A stretch of DNA of 64,000 bases, taken from Pseudomonas quebecensis (GTDB lineage Bacteria > Pseudomonadota > Gammaproteobacteria > Pseudomonadales > Pseudomonadaceae). Location of the stretch: contig NZ_CP112866.1 in the NCBI RefSeq assembly GCF_026410085.1, forward strand, positions 3,967,001-4,031,000, in the 5' to 3' direction. Of this stretch, positions 53,794 to 63,217 are shown piece after piece. Numbering within the stretch: position 1 is the stretch's first letter; every line of letters begins with the position of its first letter. The position numbers and the translations under genes were made by a program. The notes beneath the pieces were generated by a model. It did no database searches. It was given only the letters and a program-made list of their open reading frames with translations, and was not told the DNA's origin.

Positions 53794-55095
53794 TTACGCC
53801 TCGTCCGGTTCCTTGATAAAGACGCTGTACTTGGCACCCTCCATCGCCTCGAACGCAATCAGCTTGTCCACCAGCGGCAGGTTCAGCACCTTGCCGGCGT
53901 TGAGCAGCAACATGCCGTTGTCGGCGTTGAGGTTGCGCGCCAGGATCATACCGTCCTGCAGTTCGCGGGTGGTCAGCACCTTGACGGTCGGGTCGCCCAG
54001 GGTCACGTCACTCAGGAAGGTGGCGCAGGCCTGCACAAAGCCCTCGACCAGTTCAGGATCATACAGGCGCCCGGCGTATTTGCGGATGAACAACAGCGCT
54101 TCATCACTGTTCATCTGCCGCTCCAGGATCAGGCCCTTTTGCAGCTCGATAAAATCCACCGCCAGTTTCAGCAGACGCGAACCGAAGGGGATCGCATCGC
54201 CCTTGAGATGGTCGGGAAAGCCGCTGCCATCCCAGCGCTCCTGGTGATGACGAATGATCCGCGCGGCATCTTTCATCGGCTCCAGGGTCATCAGCAGCGA
54301 TTCGCTTTGGGTCGGATAGCTGCGATAGCGCTCGCGGTCGGTGCTGTGCAGCTTGTCCGAAGGTTCTATCAGCATGCTGTCGCTCCAACTCAGCTTGCCG
54401 ATGTTGTACAGCGCAGCGGCCATCGCCAGGTCGCGCGAGCTGGCTTCATCGATAAATTGGGCGGCGCAGTACACCCGCACCAGTTCAATCAGCGCGCGGT
54501 TGGTTTGCTTATTCTTGGGCAAGCGCAGGTTGGCCAGCAGCGAGAACACTTCCGTACCGGTCACGTAACTGCGCTTGAGTTCGTCGTAGGCCAGGTCGAG
54601 CATGTCGGCGGTCTGCTGCAGCTCGCTGGTGCGCGCCGCCACGCGTTTTTCCAGGTTGGCGTTGAGTTGCTTGAGCTGATCGTTCTGCACCTGGGTCAGG
54701 CGCTCCAGGCGCTGGTGCTCCAGGGTCTGGCGCAAGACCAGCTGCAATTCTTCGTCGTTCCAGGGCTTGCTGATGTAGCGGTGGATCTGCCCTTCGTTGA
54801 TCGCCTTGACGATCGTCGGCAGGTCGGCGTAACCGGTGAGCAGGATGCGGCTGGTGCCCGGGTACAGGCGATGCACTTCGGCCAGCAGCTGCGCGCCGTC
54901 CATGCCCGGCATACGGGCGTCGCTCATTACCAGGTCGATGGGTTGGGCGGCCATGATTTCCAGGGCCTGAGCACCGCTGCCGGCCAGCACCACATCGAAC
55001 GGTTGACCGCGCAACAGCCGGCGCAGGCTGTTGAGGATCGACTCTTCATCGTCGACCAGCAAAATCGTGGGTTTCGTCGCCAGTTGTTCATCCAT
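53794..55095 (-). CDS. Response regulator with a degenerate HD-GYP domain
   Basis: The 433-residue protein has a receiver domain at residues 1-130 (Asp in VMSDARMPGMDG near residue 57), a coiled coil (about 130-170) and an HD-GYP-like domain. The usual HDIGK motif reads YNIGK, the HP pair reads YP, and the GYP motif reads GSGFP, although HH and the following D are kept. The phosphodiesterase centre has therefore lost key metal ligands and is probably inactive. It is divergent from the REC-GGDEF-EAL operon. Confidence 0.83.
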   Translation of the reverse strand: MDEQLATKPTILLVDDEESILNSLRRLLRGQPFDVVLAGSGAQALEIMAAQPIDLVMSDARMPGMDGAQLLAEVHRLYPGTSRILLTGYADLPTIVKAINEGQIHRYISKPWNDEELQLVLRQTLEHQRLERLTQVQNDQLKQLNANLEKRVAARTSELQQTADMLDLAYDELKRSYVTGTEVFSLLANLRLPKNKQTNRALIELVRVYCAAQFIDEASSRDLAMAAALYNIGKLSWSDSMLIEPSDKLHSTDRERYRSYPTQSESLLMTLEPMKDAARIIRHHQERWDGSGFPDHLKGDAIPFGSRLLKLAVDFIELQKGLILERQMNSDEALLFIRKYAGRLYDPELVEGFVQACATFLSDVTLGDPTVKVLTTRELQDGMILARNLNADNGMLLLNAGKVLNLPLVDKLIAFEAMEGAKYSVFIKEPDEA

Positions 55096-55275
55096 GCGTG
55101 CTGCGCCTTCAAATTAAACCGAATTGAGCTACATTGAACCGTCGTGCCGAGCCATGATCCCTCGCCGAGGCGCGGGCTTGATTTGACGCCAACTGGCCAT
55201 CAATTTCAAGGGAGCTCGACTATGCTGTCACAGTAGTCGGCCCCGTTCAGAAGTGAAACCAGGGAAGGAACCGTT

Positions 55276-57174
55276 ATGTCATCGAGCCCTTTGGAAGTAC
55301 CGGATGCAGGCTCGGCGCGCGCCAACCGCCGCATCCTGATCGTCGATGACGCCGCTTCCATCCATGAGGACTTTCGCAAGATCCTGTGTGCCGACGCAGA
55401 AAGCGAACAATCCCTGGACAGCCTCGAAGAGGCCCTGTTCGGCACCACCGCCGCTGTGCGCCAGGCCTTCGTACTGGATTCCGCCTACCAGGGCCAGGAA
55501 GCGCTGGCACTGGTGAACCAGGCCCTGGCCGCCAATGCGCCCTACGCTCTGGCATTTATCGACATGCGCATGCCGCCCGGCTGGGACGGCCTGCAAACCA
55601 TCGAACAGCTGTGGAACGTCGACCCCAACCTGCAGATCGCCCTGTGCACGGCGTATTCGGACTACTCCTTCGAGGCCATCGAGGCACGGCTGAAATACAA
55701 CGACCAATTGCTGATCCTGAAAAAACCCTTCGACCACCTGGAGATCCGCCAGATGGCCAGTGCCCTGACATGGAAGTGGCAACTGGCCCAGGACGTGGCC
55801 CTCAAGGTGATCAGCCTGGAACGCACCATCGAAGAACGGGTGCAGGAACTGCTGAAAGTCTCGCACCTGCTGCAATACGACGCGCTCACCGAGCTGCCCA
55901 ACAGCACCCTGCTGGGCGACCGCCTGACCCAGGCCATTGCCCTTGGCCGGCGGCACGACACACAGCTGGCGGTGATGTTTATCGGACTCGACCGGTTTAA
56001 ACGTATCAACAACGCCCTGGGCTACCCGGTGGGCGACGAGGTGCTCCAACAGGTCAGCCACAGCCTGGTCGCAGCGGTGCGCGCGTCGGACTCAGTATTC
56101 CGCTACGGCTCCGATGAGTTTGTGATCCTGCTCCACGACGTGCAGCACCCGCAGCAGACCCAGCACATCGCGCACAAGGTGCTCAAGGCCATCAGTGTAA
56201 CGCGCCACGTGGCCGGGCATGACCTGAGCGTCACCGCCAGCCTGGGCATCAGCCTCTACCCGAACGACAGCTGCAACGCAGTGGAATTGATCAAGCACGC
56301 CGAAACCGCCATGCACACCAGCAAGGAACGCGGCGCGAACGATTTCAGTTTTTACACCGAAGACATGAACCTGCGCGCCCAGCGTCAGCAAAACCTGGAG
56401 AGCGCGATTCGCCAGGCCCTGGACCGCGATGAATTTGTGCTGCACTACCAACCCAAGCTGGACCTCAAGTCCGGGCGCATCGTCGGTGCAGAGGCGCTGA
56501 TACGCTGGTTTCAGCCGCGTTCGGGCTGGGTCAGCCCGGTCGATTTCATCCCGGTGGCCGAGGACAGCGGTTTGATCGTGCCGTTGACCCAATGGGTGCT
56601 GCGCCAGGCCTGCGAACAGGCACAAGCGTGGCGCGGCATGGGCCTGCCGCCGTTGTGCGTGTCGGTGAATGTCTCGGCCATCGACTTCCGCCAGCGTGAT
56701 TTCGTCGACAACCTGGCCGCGATCCTCAAGCAAACCGGCCTGCCGCCGGCACGACTGGAGCTGGAGATCACCGAAAGCGTACTAATGCAGAACGTCGATG
56801 ACACCGTGGACCTCCTGCACAAGATCAAGGCCCTGGGCGTGCGCCTGGCGCTGGACGATTTCGGCACCGGTTACTCCAGCCTCAGCTACCTGCGCCGCTT
56901 TCCCATCGACGTGTTGAAAATCGACCAGTCGTTCGTGCGCGGGCTGAACGTAAATAGCCAGGACGCGCAGCTGATCAGCGCTATCATCGGCATGGGCAAG
57001 AGCCTGGAGCTGAACATCATCGCCGAAGGGGTGGAAACCCTCGAACAGCTCGCGTTCCTGAAAAGCCAGGCGTGCGAAGAGGGCCAGGGCTTTCTGTTCA
57101 GCAAGGCCGTACCGCCGAAGGATTTCGCCCAGTTGCTGCAAGTGGGCAGTCCCACACTGATGCCCAACCCATAG
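55276..57174 (+). CDS. Response regulator with GGDEF and EAL domains
   Basis: The 632-residue protein has a receiver (RRILIVDDAASIHEDFRKIL, Asp in FIDMRMPPGWDG near residue 95), a GGDEF domain at about 205-365 and an EAL domain at about 375-625. The signature reads YGSDEF instead of GGDEF, so cyclase activity is doubtful. The EAL domain keeps EALIRW, EITES, DDFGTGYSSL and the final EGVET. It is likely a phosphorylation-controlled c-di-GMP phosphodiesterase. An AAGGAA site precedes the ATG. It heads an operon with a peroxidase and two kinases. Confidence 0.9.
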   Translation: MSSSPLEVPDAGSARANRRILIVDDAASIHEDFRKILCADAESEQSLDSLEEALFGTTAAVRQAFVLDSAYQGQEALALVNQALAANAPYALAFIDMRMPPGWDGLQTIEQLWNVDPNLQIALCTAYSDYSFEAIEARLKYNDQLLILKKPFDHLEIRQMASALTWKWQLAQDVALKVISLERTIEERVQELLKVSHLLQYDALTELPNSTLLGDRLTQAIALGRRHDTQLAVMFIGLDRFKRINNALGYPVGDEVLQQVSHSLVAAVRASDSVFRYGSDEFVILLHDVQHPQQTQHIAHKVLKAISVTRHVAGHDLSVTASLGISLYPNDSCNAVELIKHAETAMHTSKERGANDFSFYTEDMNLRAQRQQNLESAIRQALDRDEFVLHYQPKLDLKSGRIVGAEALIRWFQPRSGWVSPVDFIPVAEDSGLIVPLTQWVLRQACEQAQAWRGMGLPPLCVSVNVSAIDFRQRDFVDNLAAILKQTGLPPARLELEITESVLMQNVDDTVDLLHKIKALGVRLALDDFGTGYSSLSYLRRFPIDVLKIDQSFVRGLNVNSQDAQLISAIIGMGKSLELNIIAEGVETLEQLAFLKSQACEEGQGFLFSKAVPPKDFAQLLQVGSPTLMPNP

Positions 57175-57198
57175 GCCGTGCCTGCAAGGAGTGCTCGC

Positions 57199-58167
57199 TT
57201 GAGCGAAGTCTCACGTTACCGTTTCGGCGTCATGCTGGTGTTGTGCTCGGGCTTGACTCAGTCGCTGGCGGCCGCGCCGCTGGACGAGGCGCTCAAACCG
57301 CTGCCGCCGGTGCCCGCGCTGGACCCGGCCAAGGTCGAACTGGGCCGCCGGCTGTTCAATGAACCGCGCCTGTCGGTCAATAACACCCTGTCCTGCGCCA
57401 GTTGCCATCAGCTTGAAACCGGAGGCGCCGATAACAAGCCGTTTTCCCTGGGGTTCGACGGCAAGCCGGTGCAGGTCAATACCCCGTCCGTGTTCAATGC
57501 CAGCCTGAACTTCAAGCAGTTCTGGAACGGCCGGGTGGACACCCTGCAAGCGCAGATCGAACAGGTGGTCATCAGCCCCATGGAAATGGGCAGCGACTGG
57601 AACACCGTGGTGCAGAACCTCACTGCCCTGCCGCTCTACCAACGCGCCTTCAGCCAGGCCTACCCCGACGGTGTCACCGCCGCCAATGTGCAAAACGCCC
57701 TGGCCACCTATGAGCGCACGCTGCTCACGCCCAATTCACGCTTTGACCAATACCTGCTGGGCAACACCGAGATCCTGACCCTCCAGGAAAAGTACGGCTA
57801 CCAGCGCTTCAAGGATTACGGCTGCATCGCGTGCCACCAAGGCATCAATATCGGCGGCAACATGTTCCAGAAGTTCGGCGTGATGGGAGACTACTTCAAG
57901 GCCCGCGGCAACCCGGTCGAGGCCGACCTGGGCCGCTACCTGATGACCCAGGACGAAGATGACCGCCATGTGTTCAAGGTGCCCAGCCTGCGCAACGTGG
58001 CGGTGACCGCGCCGTATTTTCACGATGCCTCGGCCAAGACTCTGGAAGAAGCCGTCGACGTGATGTTCAAGTACCAGTTGGGGCGTAATCCGAACCAGGA
58101 AGACAAAGACTTGATCGTGCAGTTTCTCAAGACATTGACCGGTGAATGGGCGGACAAGCCACTATGA
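57199..58167 (+). CDS. Periplasmic di-haem cytochrome c peroxidase family protein
   Basis: The 322-residue protein has a signal peptide ending in QSLAAAP, and two haem c sites, CASCH near residue 70 and CIACH near residue 210. Other CCP/MauG features include the FNASLNFKQFWNGR segment near residue 103. I chose the TTG at 57199, which has AAGGAG seven bases upstream; a GTG at 57178 would precede that site. It probably reduces or senses peroxide in the periplasm. Its stop overlaps the start of the kinase gene. Confidence 0.86.
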   Translation: MSEVSRYRFGVMLVLCSGLTQSLAAAPLDEALKPLPPVPALDPAKVELGRRLFNEPRLSVNNTLSCASCHQLETGGADNKPFSLGFDGKPVQVNTPSVFNASLNFKQFWNGRVDTLQAQIEQVVISPMEMGSDWNTVVQNLTALPLYQRAFSQAYPDGVTAANVQNALATYERTLLTPNSRFDQYLLGNTEILTLQEKYGYQRFKDYGCIACHQGINIGGNMFQKFGVMGDYFKARGNPVEADLGRYLMTQDEDDRHVFKVPSLRNVAVTAPYFHDASAKTLEEAVDVMFKYQLGRNPNQEDKDLIVQFLKTLTGEWADKPL

Positions 58168-59981
58168 CGACTCAGTCGCGCCGTCGCTTCACCCAATTCG
58201 TGCTTGGTCTGGTGACCGTGCTGCTGGCCTCGACCCTGGTGTTTCTGTACCTGAAGGCCGCCCGCGACCAGACCGCCAGCTACACCCAGTCGCGGGACCT
58301 GATCCGCCAGCTGCAACAACTCAATGCGCAGTGGGACAGCGAAGTGCTCAAGGCCAGGATCGCGATCACCCACAATTATGATCCTCTGGTCACACCGCTC
58401 ACGGAAATGACCCGGATCTGGGCCGAACTGAACCGCCGCGACACCTACCACAACCCAAGCGACCTGAGCGGTTGGCAAGCCACGCAAGCCGCCTACCAGA
58501 TCGCAGTCCAGGAAAAAGCCCGGCTGGTGGACCAGTTCAAATCCCACAACGCCGTGCTGCGCAACTCCCTGGCATTCCTGCCGACCGCCGAAGACGACAT
58601 CCAGGCCCAGTTCAATCGCCTGGACGACGAAGGCCGGTTGCAATTGCAAGGCGTGGCCACCGACACCTACGACCTGCTGCTCAGCAGCCTGGAATTCGCT
58701 CAGGTCACCAGTGACGATCGGGCCGCCGATATCCTGGTGGGCCTGGGCAAACTGGCCACCAACAAGGAACAACTGCCGAGCGAGTTCCAGGGCCCGGTGG
58801 ATCTGCTGAGCAATCACATTGCGCTGATCCTGCGCGAACAGCCGGTGGTCAACAACCTGCTTGAGCGAATCGCCGAAGTGCCCGTGGCCGAACGTCTTGA
58901 CGACCTGACCACCCACCTCGACCAGGATCAGCAGGCGGCTGACCGCATCGACCACCAATACCACCGCTACCTGCTGATCTTCTCGACCCTGCTGGTGGCG
59001 ATGCTGCTTTACCTGGCGGTGCGCCTGTTGCGCAGCTTCGCCGAGATCAACCGGGTCAACCGCGAATTGCAGGCCGCCAACGAAACCCTGGAACAGCGCG
59101 TGGAGCGACGCACCCAGCAGCTCAAGGATGCGCAGAGTGAATTGCTCGACAGCGCACGCCAGGCCGGCATGGCCGAAATCGCGACCAACGTGCTGCACAA
59201 CGTGGGCAACGTGCTCAACAGCGTGAACATCTCCGCCGATCTGGTCACGCGCAAACTGCGCAGCAGCAAAGCGCTGGGGCTGGGCAAGGCGATGCAGTTG
59301 ATCAATGAGCATAAAGCGGACCTGGGCACGTTCCTCACCGACGATGAGAAAGGCAAGCTGCTGCCCGGCTACCTCAACCAACTGGTGGACGCCATCGCCT
59401 CGGAACAGCAGGCCATGACCGATGAACTGGCGCAATTGAGCAAAAGCGTGGACCACATCAAGGACATCGTCTCTACCCAGCAATCCTATGCCGGCGCCTC
59501 CACACTGCTGGAGCCGGTGCATATCAGCGCCTTGATGGAAGATGCGCTGCGCATGAACGCCGGTGCGCTGAGCCGCCATCACGTCACGGTGGTGAAGGAA
59601 TACGCGCAAATACCGGAAATCCTCGCCGACAAACACCGCCTGCTGCTGATCATGGTCAACCTGATCAGCAACGCCAAGTACGCCATGTCCAAACTCAGCG
59701 ACCGGCCACGCCAGATAACCCTGAAAGTCCAGGCGCGGGAAGACAACATCTTGCAGATCAGCGTGAAGGACGACGGCGAAGGCATCCCCGCCGAGAACAT
59801 GACGCGGATCTTCACCCACGGTTTTACCACCCGCAAGGAAGGCCACGGCTTCGGCCTGCACAGCTGTGCGCTGGCCGCCGTTGAAATGAATGGCCAGCTC
59901 AGCGCCCACAGCGACGGGCCTGGCCTGGGTGCGGTGTTTACCTTGACGATCCCTATGACCCCTGCCGGAAGCCCCGCATGA
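58164..59981 (+). CDS. Sensor histidine kinase with an all-helical periplasmic domain
   Basis: The 605-residue kinase has membrane segments near residues 12-32 and 268-290 enclosing a predicted all-helical sensor of about 235 residues. A coiled coil follows, then a kinase core whose His lies in EIATNVLHNVGNVLNSVNIS near residue 343, the HNVGN variety. The ATPase domain has VNLISNAKYAMSKL and a GHGFGLHS lid. It overlaps the peroxidase gene by four bases and the REC-kinase gene by four. Confidence 0.86.
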   Translation: MTTQSRRRFTQFVLGLVTVLLASTLVFLYLKAARDQTASYTQSRDLIRQLQQLNAQWDSEVLKARIAITHNYDPLVTPLTEMTRIWAELNRRDTYHNPSDLSGWQATQAAYQIAVQEKARLVDQFKSHNAVLRNSLAFLPTAEDDIQAQFNRLDDEGRLQLQGVATDTYDLLLSSLEFAQVTSDDRAADILVGLGKLATNKEQLPSEFQGPVDLLSNHIALILREQPVVNNLLERIAEVPVAERLDDLTTHLDQDQQAADRIDHQYHRYLLIFSTLLVAMLLYLAVRLLRSFAEINRVNRELQAANETLEQRVERRTQQLKDAQSELLDSARQAGMAEIATNVLHNVGNVLNSVNISADLVTRKLRSSKALGLGKAMQLINEHKADLGTFLTDDEKGKLLPGYLNQLVDAIASEQQAMTDELAQLSKSVDHIKDIVSTQQSYAGASTLLEPVHISALMEDALRMNAGALSRHHVTVVKEYAQIPEILADKHRLLLIMVNLISNAKYAMSKLSDRPRQITLKVQAREDNILQISVKDDGEGIPAENMTRIFTHGFTTRKEGHGFGLHSCALAAVEMNGQLSAHSDGPGLGAVFTLTIPMTPAGSPA

Positions 59982-61378
59982 ACCAGCCTCCCAATCGGCG
60001 CATCCTGTTGATCGATGACACGCCGTCGATTCACGACGATTTCCGCAAGATCCTCATGCCAACCGTCGAGAACAACCAGGTTCTCGACGACCTGGAGTCG
60101 GCGCTGTTCGGCGACACCAGCAAAACCGAGGTCCAGGCCTTCGAATTGCATTCGGCGTACGGCGGCGAAGAAGGCCTGCAACTGCTCACCGTCGCCATGG
60201 CGGAAAAACGCCCCTACGCCCTGGCGTTCGTCGACATGCGCATGCCCCAGGGCTGGGATGGTGCCAGGACCATCGAAGAGTTATGGCAAGTCGACCCCGG
60301 CCTGCAAGTGGTGGTGTGCACGGCGTATTCGGATTATTCCTGGGATGACCTGCTGTACCGCCTGAAGGGCCATGATCGCTTGCTGATCCTGAAAAAACCC
60401 TTCGACAACATCGAAGTGCAGCAAATGGCCAATACCCTGTCCAGCAAGTGGGACATGGCCCGGCGCGCCTCCTTGAAAACCAGCCACCTGGAACAACTGG
60501 TGGCGCAGCGCACCGTGGCGCTGACCCAGGCCAGCGAGGCGTTGCAACTGGAAATCGACGAGCGCAAGCAGTTGGAGAGCCAACTGGTGCAGTCGGAAAA
60601 ACTCGCGTCCCTGGGGCAACTGGCGGCCGGCGTCGCCCATGAAATCAACAACCCGGTGGGGTTCATCTCCTCCAACCTGAGCACCCTCGACAGTTACTTC
60701 AACCAGCTGCAACAGATGCTCGATGCCTACCGGCAGGTCGAAGACAGCCTCACGTCGGCCGAGCAGCGCGACCCGCTCAAAGCCCTGCGCGACGAGCTGG
60801 AGCTGGATTTTCTCAAGGAAGACATTCCCATCCTGATCAGAGAGTCCAAGGAAGGCATCGGGCGAGTGGTGCAGATCGTCAAGGACCTGAAAAACTTCTC
60901 GCGGGTGGACAATGACCAGACCTGGCAGTGGGCCAACCTGCAACAGGGCATCGACTCCACGCTGAACATCGTCGCCAGCGAACTCAAGTACAAGGCCGAC
61001 GTGATCAAGCAGTACGGCGCGCTGCCGGAAATCGAATGCCTGGCTTCGCAGCTTAACCAGGTGGTGATGAACCTGGTTATCAACGCCGCCCAGGCCATGG
61101 GCCCGGAGCGCGGCACCATCACCATCAGCAACGGCGTGGAGGGCGATAACGTGTGGCTGGAAGTCGCCGACAACGGCTGCGGCATTGCGCCCGAAACCGT
61201 GCAGAAAATCTTCGATCCGTTCTTTACCACCAAACCGGTGGGGGAAGGCACGGGGCTGGGGCTGTCGCTGTCCTACGGCATTATCAAGAAGCATCACGGT
61301 GATATTTCCGTGAGCAGCGAACCGGGCAAAGGTACGACCTTTCGCGTGGTGTTGCCGATTCGGCAGACGGCGGCGTAG
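59978..61378 (+). CDS. Receiver-histidine kinase hybrid without membrane segments
   Basis: The 466-residue protein has an N-terminal receiver (RRILLIDDTPSIHDDFRKIL, Asp in FVDMRMPQGWDG near residue 86) strongly resembling that of the GGDEF-EAL protein. A coiled coil follows, then HisKA with His in AAGVAHEINNPVGF near residue 223 and an ATPase with VINAAQAMGPERG and GTGLGLSLSYGI. It is cytosolic and might relay phosphate from the adjacent membrane kinase. Confidence 0.88.
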   Translation: MNQPPNRRILLIDDTPSIHDDFRKILMPTVENNQVLDDLESALFGDTSKTEVQAFELHSAYGGEEGLQLLTVAMAEKRPYALAFVDMRMPQGWDGARTIEELWQVDPGLQVVVCTAYSDYSWDDLLYRLKGHDRLLILKKPFDNIEVQQMANTLSSKWDMARRASLKTSHLEQLVAQRTVALTQASEALQLEIDERKQLESQLVQSEKLASLGQLAAGVAHEINNPVGFISSNLSTLDSYFNQLQQMLDAYRQVEDSLTSAEQRDPLKALRDELELDFLKEDIPILIRESKEGIGRVVQIVKDLKNFSRVDNDQTWQWANLQQGIDSTLNIVASELKYKADVIKQYGALPEIECLASQLNQVVMNLVINAAQAMGPERGTITISNGVEGDNVWLEVADNGCGIAPETVQKIFDPFFTTKPVGEGTGLGLSLSYGIIKKHHGDISVSSEPGKGTTFRVVLPIRQTAA

Positions 61379-61585
61379 GGCTGCACACCGCCCGGGCATG
61401 CAAACCGGCATCAGCCGCGCCGCAAAACCGGGCACTGCCGATTATCGGAAATACCTGCCGACCTGTTATTTCTGACAGTAGACGCTACCGTTCCTTCCGC
61501 TCAAAACTCCAGGCAAGCCACAGGGTTGCCTGACCGCGTAGTACCGATCGTGGTGCCTGGTTACTTTCTTCGAGCAAAGGCCACC

Positions 61586-63217
61586 ATGTCTACGCGCCGC
61601 GAGTTTCTGACGTACGCTTCAATGATCGCCCTCCTCACGCCCCTGAGCCGAGGAGCCCTGGCTGCCGACGATGCCGAGCAAGCCAGCGCCTTTTCTTTCG
61701 AACACCTGATCGAACAGGCGCAGGCCGATGCCTTGAAACCCTATGTTTACCCCAATCATGCCTCCGCCGCGCTGCTGGCCAAGCTGGACTACAGCGCCCA
61801 CGGCCAGATCCACTTCAAACCTGAGCAGGCATTGTTCGCCAAAGGGCCGGGGCCGTTTCCGGTAACGTTTTTCCATCTGGGCTCATTCTTTCGCACCCCC
61901 GTCAGAATGTATGTCCTGGACAACACCGTGGCACGCGAGATTGTGTACGACCCGGCGCACTTTGACATGCCGGCCGACAGCCCGGCCCACGATCTGCCGC
62001 GTAACAGTGGGTTCGCCGGTTTTCGTATCCAGGAGAGCCGCCTGGGCAACCAGGCCAATCTGGCATGGGAAAGGAACGATTGGGTGGCGTTTCTCGGTGC
62101 ATCGTACTTTCGCGCCATCGGCGAATTGTACCAATACGGTCTGTCGGCACGTGCCATAGCCCTGGATGTGGCCCAGGCCGGTAAAGCGGAAGAATTCCCG
62201 GACTTCACCCACATCTGGTTCGAGCCACCCAAGAACGAACACGCCCAATCGATGACCCTTTATGCACGGCTCGACGGACCCAGCCTATGTGGCGCATACC
62301 GTTTCGTGATCAGCCGTACCCACGGCGTGATCATGGACGTGGACTGTACGGTTTTCCTGCGTCACAACGTCAGACGATTGGGCATCGCCCCGGTGACGTC
62401 GATGTTCTGGTTTGGCGAAGCTGCCAAGCGCACGGCCGCCGACTGGCGACCCGAAGTGCACGACAGTGACGGCCTGGCGCTGTGGACCGGTAACGGCGAA
62501 CGCATCTGGCGCCCTTTGAACAACCCGCCGCGCACGATTGTATCGGCATTCAGCGATCGTCAGCCGAAGGGCTTTGGCCTGTCGCAGCGCGATCGCAACT
62601 TCGACCACTACCTCGATGGCGTGAATTACCAGCGGCGCCCCAGCCTGTGGGTCGAGCCGTTGGGGGATTGGGGCGAAGGCAGCGTGCAACTGATGGAAAA
62701 CGGCACCGACGACGAGATCCACGACAACATCGTAGCCATGTGGGTGCCCTCGGCGCCTGCGGAAGCGGGCAATCGGTATGACCTGCGTTATCGCCTGCAC
62801 TGGCTGGCCGATGAGCCCTACCCATCGTCCCTGGCGCGTTGCCTGGCCACGCGCCTGGGCAAGGGTGGTCAACCCGGCCGGACGCGGCCGGCGGGCACAC
62901 GAAAATTCGTGGTGGAATTTCAGGGCGCGCCCCTGGAAAAGCTCGCGCCCAGCGTCAAACCCGAGGCCGTGATCAGCTGTTCCAGAGGCGAACTCAGCCT
63001 GGTCTTTACCGAAGCAGTGCCGAACGGTGTGGCCGGCCATTGGCGCGCTCAGTTCGATCTGACCGTCGACGGTAACGACCCCGTGGAAATGCGACTGTTT
63101 CTGCGCCTGGATGGCCAGCCTTTGTCTGAAACCTGGCTGTATCAGTACCACCCCTTCCGCTCGGAATCGACGGCCATCGGTACCCCTTGGCCGGTCGACA
63201 ACGGCCCACCGACATGA
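61586..63217 (+). CDS. opgD: Osmoregulated periplasmic glucan protein OpgD (MdoD)
   Basis: The 543-residue protein has a Tat signal (TRREFLTYASMIALLTPLSRGALA) and an OpgG/OpgD beta-sandwich fold, with NFDHYLDGVNYQRRPSLWVEP near residue 340 as the family signature. It acts on beta-1,2-glucan backbones in the periplasm; E. coli OpgG/OpgD have been assigned to a glucanase family. The ATG at 61586 starts the Tat signal and has AAGG upstream. The stop overlaps the next gene. Confidence 0.93.
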   Translation: MSTRREFLTYASMIALLTPLSRGALAADDAEQASAFSFEHLIEQAQADALKPYVYPNHASAALLAKLDYSAHGQIHFKPEQALFAKGPGPFPVTFFHLGSFFRTPVRMYVLDNTVAREIVYDPAHFDMPADSPAHDLPRNSGFAGFRIQESRLGNQANLAWERNDWVAFLGASYFRAIGELYQYGLSARAIALDVAQAGKAEEFPDFTHIWFEPPKNEHAQSMTLYARLDGPSLCGAYRFVISRTHGVIMDVDCTVFLRHNVRRLGIAPVTSMFWFGEAAKRTAADWRPEVHDSDGLALWTGNGERIWRPLNNPPRTIVSAFSDRQPKGFGLSQRDRNFDHYLDGVNYQRRPSLWVEPLGDWGEGSVQLMENGTDDEIHDNIVAMWVPSAPAEAGNRYDLRYRLHWLADEPYPSSLARCLATRLGKGGQPGRTRPAGTRKFVVEFQGAPLEKLAPSVKPEAVISCSRGELSLVFTEAVPNGVAGHWRAQFDLTVDGNDPVEMRLFLRLDGQPLSETWLYQYHPFRSESTAIGTPWPVDNGPPT

